A stretch of DNA of 57,405 nt from Verrucomicrobiia bacterium. Lineage in GTDB: Bacteria > Verrucomicrobiota > Verrucomicrobiia > Limisphaerales > UBA11358. Where the stretch lies: assembly GCA_031290985.1 (NCBI GenBank), contig JARLJW010000067.1, positions 1-57,405 of the forward strand, written 5' to 3'. The notes below the pieces were generated by a model. That model did no database searches, had not been told where the DNA came from, and saw nothing but the letters and a program-made list of their open reading frames with translations. This document shows, piece after piece, positions 51,414 through 57,405 of this stretch (positions are counted from its first letter, which is position 1; each line of letters opens with the position of its first letter). Both the position numbers and the translations under genes were made by a program.

Positions 51414-51596
51414 TCAGGCAAAAATTTCGTCCTCCGTGTTCAGCGCCCAGTCCAGCCGCCGCAATTGCTCGCGGATTTTGCGCCGCTCGTAGCGGTGCTC
51501 GAGGGTCCGGGCGGAATGCGGGCGGATGCCCGTGGCGCGCTGGCCGGCGGGGTTGGCGGAGGGTTGACTGCCTTTGGATTGATTCGGTGTTTTCAT
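51414..51596 (-). CDS. Small basic protein, 60 residues
   Basis: Starts MKTPNQSKGSQPSANPAGQR; the first half is low-complexity and disordered, the second a charged helix (SARTLEHRYERRKIREQLRR) ending LDWALNTEDEIFA. I recognise no family. It sits between the sulfatase and the 51-residue membrane protein, in the same direction. Confidence 0.45.
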   Translation of the reverse strand: MKTPNQSKGSQPSANPAGQRATGIRPHSARTLEHRYERRKIREQLRRLDWALNTEDEIFA

Positions 51597-51706
51597 GTTC
51601 GATTTAATCAGGGGTTGAAAGTGTGGCGCCCGGGCGGCGAAGCTCCGCCACCCGGTTGCCGGCTCCTTGGGGTTTGAATGGTTTTGCGGACATGGCTTGC
51701 CGTGGT

Positions 51707-51862
51707 TCACCGGCCGATGTTATTGCGCCAGTAAATCACCAGCCCGACGACGCCGGCAAAAACCAGCGCAAATAATACGGTGGCCACGAGCACGGCGGCT
51801 TCACGTTCGCCCTGCCACCCGGGGTGGCGGGGGAACAAAAATTTTCCTAAAATATGTTTCAT
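51707..51862 (-). CDS. Tiny single-helix membrane protein, 51 residues
   Basis: Starts MKHILGKFLFPRHPGWQGER. One hydrophobic helix (AAVLVATVLFALVFAGVVGLVIYW, about 22-45) and a short polar end. Unknown function. The gene is 68 bases after the haloperoxidase stop and in the same direction. Confidence 0.5.
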   Translation of the reverse strand: MKHILGKFLFPRHPGWQGEREAAVLVATVLFALVFAGVVGLVIYWRNNIGR

Positions 51863-51930
51863 CGTGATGATTTTCGTTTTTGAGGATTGCGGCGGGCGGT
51901 GGCGTGCATCCACCGCCCGCCCGCGCCCCT

Positions 51931-53409
51931 TCAGTTCGCCACGCTCACCGCCCGGTAAAACCGTTGCGGATGCGTGCCGGCCGAGTTGTCATAGATCAGG
52001 TAGGGTGAGGCGGTCGGCAGCGTCACGTACTTGAGCGTGGTCCAGTTCGTCGGCGCGAGCGACGTGGCGTAGTCGATGCGGTAAGCCTGGCCGACCGTGC
52101 CGGTGATGGTGATCGCCGGATAGGTGGCAATGCCCAGTTGCGAGGTCGCGTTCGTGGTAGATTGCGTGATGAGGTGCGGACCGTTCGCCAGCACGTAGGC
52201 GGCGACCTGGTTGCCGATGTTTTGCCCCGTCGTGTCAGAAAACCAGAAGTGAATGCCGCCGTAGACGCGGCTCAACACGTTCTCCAGTTCACCCTGGGTC
52301 AATGACGGGATCAGCCGCGGCGGCTCGCCGGCGGTGGTGGTGTGCAGCAGCAAGGTGTTTTGGTCTCCGAAAAATGTTTTCAGGACTTCGAACCCCGCGT
52401 TGACCGTGCCGCCGTGGCCGCTCGGATATTCCGGATGATTCGGGGTCACGATCAGCGGCTGCCACGCGGCGTAATTATTCGTCACCGTGCCATCGGGATT
52501 CGCGTTCAAGGCGGTGATCGGCCGCCAGTTGAGGTAGGTATATTTGGCGTCCCAGACCGCGATGCGCGCATCCGCCACGGCAATGTCGGTCAGCACAAAC
52601 AGCAGGGCGTTTTGTTCCAGTGAAAGACCATTCGCCAGGGACAACTGCCGCGCGGCCTCATTCACCGTCAACTCCGCGTCCTGCTTGTAAAATTGCGCCA
52701 CATGCGTCTGGTCCGGCGTGCGCGTGACGCTGTTCAAGGAGCCGAGCGACTGGACCTGGGCCAGGTCGTTGCTGAATTGCACGCTGTTCAGCGCCGGCGG
52801 CGGGCCGGGCCGGAACTGGTTCGTCGCCGCCAGCAGAAATGGCGTGACGCCGCCCCATTGGACATTGATGCCAACACCAAATGTGAACGGTGGCGAAGTG
52901 ACCGTGGGAATGTTCGGCGTCAGTTGATAGACACCCGGTGCAATCGTGCCCGGTCCGGGGTAAGTCACGTTTGGACTTGCGCCATCGCTTGCGCGCAGGG
53001 CGATGATGTCCGCCGCCGCCGCCGTCCCGACCGTCGTGCCGTTGCCAACGGGTCCATCGGTGATGCCCGCCAGGCTGGACGCCAAAGCCGCATTCAATGC
53101 CGAAGCTTGCGCCGGATAATAATTGACCAGCACATCATGCGCCGCCTGCGCCGCCGCCGCCTGCGCCGAGCCCGTGTTCGGTGAATAGTAATGATACGGC
53201 GTGCCAAACTGCCTGATGGAATTGACCGCGTCATAAACTGCAATCGCTTCGATCGCGTCCACGCGCGAACCGAGGTTGCTGTTTTGCCCCGCGGTTTTGG
53301 TGGCGTTGAGGGTGATGAGGTTCCAATCCGTGACGACATCCGCCGACGCCGAAGTCGTCAGCACCGTCAGTGCCGCGGCGGCGGCCAGTGAGTAATGTTT
53401 CAGTTTCAT
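51931..53409 (-). CDS. Secreted vanadium-dependent haloperoxidase / PAP2 superfamily protein
   Basis: A 492-residue protein with a signal peptide ending near TSASA (23). The vanadate/phosphate pocket is complete: K289 and R296-P297 in KYTYLNWRP, PSGH at 329-332 in EYPSGHGG, and SR at 380-381 with His387 in SRVYGGIHFW. Vanadate-bound members oxidise halides with hydrogen peroxide; the same fold also serves acid phosphatases, so the reaction needs testing. The last 65 residues form the secreted beta module found on three other proteins here (YRIDYATSLAPTNWT to RFYRAVSV). It has a very long upstream region with hairpins and a shared leader element. Confidence 0.9.
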   Translation of the reverse strand: MKLKHYSLAAAAALTVLTTSASADVVTDWNLITLNATKTAGQNSNLGSRVDAIEAIAVYDAVNSIRQFGTPYHYYSPNTGSAQAAAAQAAHDVLVNYYPAQASALNAALASSLAGITDGPVGNGTTVGTAAAADIIALRASDGASPNVTYPGPGTIAPGVYQLTPNIPTVTSPPFTFGVGINVQWGGVTPFLLAATNQFRPGPPPALNSVQFSNDLAQVQSLGSLNSVTRTPDQTHVAQFYKQDAELTVNEAARQLSLANGLSLEQNALLFVLTDIAVADARIAVWDAKYTYLNWRPITALNANPDGTVTNNYAAWQPLIVTPNHPEYPSGHGGTVNAGFEVLKTFFGDQNTLLLHTTTAGEPPRLIPSLTQGELENVLSRVYGGIHFWFSDTTGQNIGNQVAAYVLANGPHLITQSTTNATSQLGIATYPAITITGTVGQAYRIDYATSLAPTNWTTLKYVTLPTASPYLIYDNSAGTHPQRFYRAVSVAN

Positions 53410-53489
53410 TTTTTCTTTGGTTGTTTGGTTTTCCTCGCAGACCGGGGCTCAGGGTGCCGGGCTGCAAGCCGGCGGGGAGTCGGACTGGA

Positions 53490-53526
53490 GGGGTTGGCAC
53501 CTCCCAACGAAGGGTCGGAAAAATCG
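53490..53526 (-). promoter_or_regulatory. Shared leader element, copy 2 (before haloperoxidase gene)
   Basis: Minus strand: TTTTTCCGACCCTTC, then GGGAGGTGC and CAACCCC, 80-115 bases before the ATG. It follows a perfect hairpin CAGCGGC-TTTC-GCCGCTG (53548-53565). See copy 1 at 51305. Confidence 0.5.
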
Positions 53527-53818
53527 GCAAGCTTGGTGGCGGCAGCAGCGGCGAAAGCCGCTGGACCACCGGGGTAGGTGTAATCCGCGTCCCGGGCTAT
53601 CTCAAAGGCGGAAAGCCGCCAGATTTTTTGACTGAAATCAAACCGGCAGAAGAGCAGCACACCTTTCAAGGTCGCGGTAAAGGCAGGCGGCGGGAGACTT
53701 GCTGGATTTGGGCGGATGGACATGTTGGTGTTTGTTTTCATCAAAACCTCCAGTTGTCCGGTCAGCCTTTATTCGGGCCAGGCTTCATTTGCCTGGTTTT
53801 ATTTGCCTGGTTTTATAT

Positions 53819-53927
53819 ACGATTAGATGTGTCGTTATTAAGATTAAATAAAAACCTTTTCCTTTTTGTTTATATTAATGCAAGCCAAGTTCATAATTAG
53901 TTAATGACGATATAATATGTCGTTGTT
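53819..53927. promoter_or_regulatory. Pair of dyad direct repeats in an AT-rich promoter-like region
   Basis: ACGAT-N6-TGTCGTTATT (53819-53839) and ACGAT-N6-TGTCGTTGTT (53907-53927) are direct repeats 88 bases apart, each with ACGA/TCGT dyad symmetry. Together with the strongly AT-rich stretch they lie in, they look like paired operator sites. The second overlaps TATAAT (plus) and TATTAT (minus). Confidence 0.5.
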
Positions 53928-53939
53928 TAAAAACAGTCA

Positions 53940-54512
53940 ACTCTTTTTTATTCCTTCCTTTTTCCTCCAACTCGGGGTTTAGCCCACTTTGGTGTCGCGC
54001 TCGCAGACCATGCTAAATAGCGGATGCCGCTTTCTTTTTTCAAGCCCTGGTTTGGCCTGGACCAGTTACGCGGACCAGTTACGGCGTCTGATTTGGTGAT
54101 GTGCAGGATCCAGCGCGAACCCAATGGACGCCAGAGCGCGCTCTCTGGCTCATCGCAGGTTTGCCAGCACAAACTGATTGCTCTCGGCCGGGAGTGGGGC
54201 GACTCCAATCCCTGCAATAGCTTGCGTCCGGGATCGGCCTCGGGATCATCACTGCGCCGCCGAGAAATGCCAGGTGGCCAGTCCCACGCCAGCCATGGCC
54301 ATGTCCCTGGTTTTATTTAGTCGCTGCGCCCCCGAAAGGACCCAGCCCGCCGCCCTCAGATATGCGCGGAGCCAGATCCGCATGACAACGGGTGACGACA
54401 TTCTTAAGGGCGAATTTTTCATGCGTTTGCCGCCATGAAAGCAAACAAATTACCGCCTCACTGCGTGACAATTTCACGGCGGAGACGTACAAATCCGGGT
54501 TGCCTCCCGGCC
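53940..54512. other. Intergenic region, no supported gene
   Basis: About 570 bases. It contains a short direct repeat GGACCAGTTACG twice in a row (54058-54083). Frames on both strands give no recognisable protein. Possibly the remnant of an older element. Confidence 0.35.
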
Positions 54513-55967
54513 TTACTTCGCCGCGTGCGGCGTGCGGCCGATCCAGATGCCGGACACGGCGTAGTGCCATTCCAGCCCCGGGATGTTGGGCTGACCACCG
54601 CCAACGCCACGCACCACCAGCCGGTCGGCGGGCTTCATCTTGGCGACCCATGGCGCGTAGCATTTCACATCGCCGCTATTCCACAAAATCTTCTGGTAGG
54701 TCGCAAAATCTTCCGGCGGCATCAACGCCGGTTCGTAGCCGAGGATGTAGCGCCAGCCGCCGTGCGGATTTTGATAAAAGGTCTGGTAGAAAATCGTCAT
54801 GTCCGCAGCATATAATATCCCGCCCTGATCCGGCATCCAGTCGCCCACATCGGGATTTTCCGGCGTGAGGAATTGCCACGTCAGCGCCTGCGTCCAGCGC
54901 GCGCTGAAATCGCTCGTCACGCAAAGGAAGGTCGCCGCCGCCAGGATCAACACCAGCCACAACCGCCGCAGCGAATCCGCCGCCAGCTTCGCCACCAGCA
55001 GCAACTGCACGTCCAGCGCCACCCAGACCAGCAGCGCGGGCCACCCCCAGTCCTCCCAAAAACGACTGATGCGAAAGCCCAGGATCCAGCATCCGCACAC
55101 CAGCCAGAATGCCGGGCTGCGCGCGAGCGGCGGCGCCTCCAGCTTTGCCACCGACCGTAATCCGGCCAGCGCACCCACGAGGATCACGGACAGGATTTCG
55201 CCGCTGAACGGCTGCAGTTCCACCGCCTCCGTGCGGTTGGTCATGTGCTGCCCGACGGAGTTCAAGGCCATCTGCAATGCCTGGGCCAGGTAATCCGCCG
55301 GGTGCCCCGTCAACAGCGCCGCCAAGGCGACACCTGTCAACCACGCGCCCGCCAACAGCGCCGTCCAACCGTACTGCCCGGCAAAGAGAAACGCCGCCAC
55401 CGGCAACGCCCACAGGTACCAGACGCCGTGTACAAACGTGCAGATCGTCATCAGCGCCGCGATCAGCGCGAACATCCCGCGCGATGGCTTCCGGTTCGCC
55501 TGGGCCAGCAGCAGGGTCATCAGCACTGTGATGGTGAGGATGAACGGCCGGCCCAGCATGAAACGCTGCGGCGCGTCCGAGATGAGCATCGCCGGCAATA
55601 ACGCCGCCAGCCACGCCTCCGGCCGCTTGAGCCATGGCAGCATCGCGCCGTTGACGATGAGAAACAAGCTGACGACGGAGAAAATGAGGAGCCCTTCCGT
55701 GTCCCAGCCCAGCGAACGGTGCAGGGCGCCGAGGATGGCGTGCCAGCCAAGGTTGTGGTCGATCTTGAAACTGTCGCCCACGACCAGGATTTCCGGCCAG
55801 GACTTGCCGCTGACGGCCTTCGCGACGTGCCGCAACGCGTCATCGCCCGGCAGATAACCATAGCTGATGATCTTCAGCGGGATCGCCAGGATCACGAGCG
55901 CAACCACCAGCCAGACGAAAAGGGGAACGTAGCGGCGGAATTTTTCTGGCAGTTCAAGGTCAAACAT
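54513..55967 (-). CDS. Polytopic membrane protein (GT-C-like), unknown
   Basis: About 484 residues starting MFDLELPEKFRRYVPLFVW; a TTG start 3 codons earlier is possible. Around ten membrane helices occupy residues 15-345 (YVPLFVWLVVALVILAIPL, GLLIFSVVSLFLIVNGAML, and others). An early loop has YLPGDDALRH, with an acidic pair after the first helix as in GT-C glycosyltransferases. The C-terminal 120 residues form an extracytoplasmic domain with WRYILGYEPALMPPEDFATY. The function could be sugar transfer from a lipid carrier, but no family match is certain. The gene starts 21 bases after the MBL-fold gene upstream, forming a pair. Confidence 0.65.
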   Translation of the reverse strand: MFDLELPEKFRRYVPLFVWLVVALVILAIPLKIISYGYLPGDDALRHVAKAVSGKSWPEILVVGDSFKIDHNLGWHAILGALHRSLGWDTEGLLIFSVVSLFLIVNGAMLPWLKRPEAWLAALLPAMLISDAPQRFMLGRPFILTITVLMTLLLAQANRKPSRGMFALIAALMTICTFVHGVWYLWALPVAAFLFAGQYGWTALLAGAWLTGVALAALLTGHPADYLAQALQMALNSVGQHMTNRTEAVELQPFSGEILSVILVGALAGLRSVAKLEAPPLARSPAFWLVCGCWILGFRISRFWEDWGWPALLVWVALDVQLLLVAKLAADSLRRLWLVLILAAATFLCVTSDFSARWTQALTWQFLTPENPDVGDWMPDQGGILYAADMTIFYQTFYQNPHGGWRYILGYEPALMPPEDFATYQKILWNSGDVKCYAPWVAKMKPADRLVVRGVGGGQPNIPGLEWHYAVSGIWIGRTPHAAK

Positions 55968-55988
55968 GGCGCGCAATCACTCCGCCCA

Positions 55989-56921
55989 TCAGAACACCTT
56001 GGGCACGCCCTCGTCGAGGATTTTTATCTGCGCCGTCAGATTTTCCTCCCGGGCGATCTCCCGGAGCCAGCGCGGCGGTTCATCCAGCTCTTCAAAGGAC
56101 AATTTGAACGTGCCGTAGTGCATCGGGATCAGATATTTCGCGTGCAACGCCTTGAACGCCTCCACCGCCTGGTCCGGCCCCATGTGGACCCGGCGGAAGG
56201 ATTCCGGATAATATGCGCCGATGGGCAGCAGCGCAATCTCCGGCGCAAGCTTGCGGCCGATCTCCTCGAAGCCGTGGAAAAAAGCGCTGTCGCCCGCGTG
56301 ATAAATCTTCCGGCCCTGATGCTCCAGCACAAATCCGCCGTAGCCGCGATGCTGGTCGTGCAACGTCCGCGCCCCCCAATGCTTGCTCGGGGTGAAAGTC
56401 ACCTTCCAGTCGCCCTGCGAAAAGCTTTCCCAATGTTCCAGCTCGATCACGCGCGAGAACCCCAGATTCGTCGCCAGGTCGCCCACGCCGCGCGGCATGA
56501 TCCCGATCTTGGGATGCGGCAGCTTGCGCAACGTCGGCTTGTGAAAATGATCAAAGTGCGCGTGCGTGAGCAGCACCACGTCGATGGGCGGCAGGTCCTT
56601 CATCTTCAAACCCGCGCGCTTGAGCCGTTTCAGGAGAAAAAGCCAGTTCGCAAAATTCGGATCGATCAGCACGTTCAGGTCCGTGAACTGGATGAGGAAC
56701 GACGCGTGGCCGATCCAGGTGATGGCCACCTCGCCATATTTCAGCTTGGGAAAAACCGGGCGGTGCGGCTGGCCGTGGCGCGGGGTGAACCAGCCCTTCA
56801 GGACCAGTTCCTGGAAAAAAGTGCGCGGGTTGAAATGCTTGGCCGGCGTGAGGTCCTTGAACGAGCGCGGAATTTTCCGGCGCGGCGGCGCTTTGGGGCG
56901 TTTGGTGTCCGGTCGGCTCAT
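55989..56921 (-). CDS. Metallo-beta-lactamase-fold hydrolase (NAPE-PLD-like)
   Basis: A 310-residue protein starting MSRPDTKRPKAPPRRK; the frame to 57002 adds 27 unlikely residues. The motifs are ITWIGHASFLIQF, VVLLTHAHFDHFH (metal ligands HxHxDH), GVVIEL-type strand VIELEHWESF, YHAGDSAFF with the bridging Asp, and PMHYGTF for the last His. This layout resembles N-acyl-phosphatidylethanolamine phospholipase D and UlaG-like enzymes. The substrate is not known. Cytosolic. Paired with the membrane protein downstream. Confidence 0.88.
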   Translation of the reverse strand: MSRPDTKRPKAPPRRKIPRSFKDLTPAKHFNPRTFFQELVLKGWFTPRHGQPHRPVFPKLKYGEVAITWIGHASFLIQFTDLNVLIDPNFANWLFLLKRLKRAGLKMKDLPPIDVVLLTHAHFDHFHKPTLRKLPHPKIGIMPRGVGDLATNLGFSRVIELEHWESFSQGDWKVTFTPSKHWGARTLHDQHRGYGGFVLEHQGRKIYHAGDSAFFHGFEEIGRKLAPEIALLPIGAYYPESFRRVHMGPDQAVEAFKALHAKYLIPMHYGTFKLSFEELDEPPRWLREIAREENLTAQIKILDEGVPKVF

Positions 56922-57046
56922 CGGGAAACAGTCTTGCGCCACCGCACGGCAAAAGCAACCCGCGAAAGCCGTTCCGCCGCCGGCTGCGGCGCAGCTTGAC
57001 ACCGTTCATAAACGCCGCTTCAAGAAACCTCCCGGCTCCGCCGTAG

Positions 57047-57090
57047 GGCAGGCTTTCCAGCCTGCCGGTGCGGGCGACTTTCCAGTCGCC
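57047..57090. repeat. Twin hairpin dispersed repeat
   Basis: Two hairpins with identical TTCC loops: GGCAGGCT / AGCCTGCC (57047-57066) and GGCGACT / AGTCGCC (57073-57090). Frames through it give spurious peptides such as AGWKACP that I recall from many GC-rich genomes. Confidence 0.7.
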
Positions 57091-57279
57091 AGTTCCGGCC
57101 CCCGGTCGGACGCGCCATTTTTCGGTTTTTCCGAAATTTCACGATCCCTGTCGCTGCCGCCCCCCTTGCCGTCATCACCGTATGCCAACCGCCTGAAATC
57201 GCCATTGATTCGCCAACTTCGGACCTTGCCATCCTCGATCCTCCATCCTCCATCCTCGTCGGTGCGGTGCAGGTTCAGA

Positions 57280-57405
57280 ACATAGGTAACGGAGATGGTT
57301 CAATACATAGGTAACACTTCGAGAGGCAGAATGAAGCCAGTAGGCTTTGGGATGCCTTGGAAAATGAACGAACCTATGGACCAACGAATTGAGTTTGTGA
57401 AGAAA
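57280..57405 (+). mobile_element. Left end of an IS481-type insertion sequence (truncated by window)
   Basis: The sequence ACATAGGTAAC occurs twice (57280-57290 and 57305-57315), 25 bases apart, just before the transposase start, as in the subterminal repeats of IS481-group elements. The outer boundary is not certain and the right end is beyond the window. Confidence 0.6.
57331..57405 (+). CDS. IS481-family transposase, N-terminal fragment
   Basis: Only the first 25 codons are in the window: MKPVGFGMPWKMNEPMDQRI and then EFVKK. MPWK...MDQR(I/M)EFV is the usual start of IS481-group DDE transposases; ATG 57352 (MPWKMNEP) is an alternative start. The helix-turn-helix and catalytic DDE core lie beyond the window edge, so activity cannot be judged. 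Confidence 0.7.
   Translation, partial: MKPVGFGMPWKMNEPMDQRIEFVKK

Noticed and set aside
53406..53744. A 112-residue minus-strand frame before the haloperoxidase gene
   Set aside because: It runs through hairpins and the shared leader block; no domain and no ribosome site.
54024..54438. Possible small gene or tRNA remnant in the 54-kb gap
   Set aside because: No cloverleaf could be drawn by eye and the frames have no family features.

Overview
The window looks like a GC-rich chromosome segment from a Verrucomicrobiota bacterium, probably close to the Pedosphaera/Limisphaera group. The evidence is indirect: a Pedosphaera-type pseudopilin, a DUF5069 and a DUF3826 protein, many secreted beta-propeller, FN3 and Ig-like proteins, large periplasmic multiheme cytochromes, weak Shine-Dalgarno signals, and several families of short palindromic intergenic repeats of a kind I associate with that phylum. 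I saw no rRNA, tRNA or CRISPR array.

Layout. 1-2.1 kb: four small unknown genes on the minus strand; stop codons fall in or near GCCTAAC-like motifs and one junction folds like an integron attC site, suggesting a degenerate cassette array. 2.6-9.8 kb: a NarL-type two-component pair, a pseudopilin, a glycine-zipper lipoprotein, hisF, a REC-PAS protein and a GreA-like factor. 10.1-11.9 kb: an Rrf2 regulator and a short-chain dehydrogenase, each preceded by the same 8-7-8 dyad operator. 12-19.6 kb: a fosmidomycin-resistance type MFS pump with a terminator just before its start codon, a DUF3826 protein, engB, an FN3 protein, a response regulator, a nitroreductase-like protein, a histone H1-like protein and a lipoprotein. 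19.6-21.5 kb: small zinc-ribbon and pentapeptide genes. 21.6-26.3 kb: a tandem double kinase with an FHA domain, then a membrane protein and an alpha/beta hydrolase that overlap by one base. 26.4-28.6 kb: a repeat-bounded island of three small unknown genes. 28.6-33.5 kb: the three-gene proton-translocating transhydrogenase (pntA1-pntA2-pntB), a LOG-family hydrolase and an NHL propeller protein. 33.7-40 kb: an outer-membrane barrel candidate followed 3 bases later by a decaheme cytochrome. 40.1-42 kb: proB and mazG.

42-53.4 kb, all minus strand, is the most interesting part. It reads haloperoxidase, two tiny proteins, sulfatase-like protein, Ig-like protein, octaheme-TPR cytochrome, serine acetyltransferase, then (from its own likely promoter) a Family 2A encapsulin shell, its cysteine desulfurase cargo with a long disordered N-terminus, and a membrane rhodanese. 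The last four genes form a sulfur nanocompartment locus. The cytochrome overlaps the acetyltransferase gene by 4 bases, tying a periplasmic electron-transfer protein to it.

54.5-56.9 kb holds a polytopic membrane protein and a metallo-beta-lactamase-fold hydrolase. The window ends inside the first codons of an IS481-type transposase.

Repeats matter here: one palindromic element encodes most of the signal peptide of the decaheme cytochrome, and another abuts the GTG start of the NHL protein. Functions are inferred from motifs read by eye; no database search was made.
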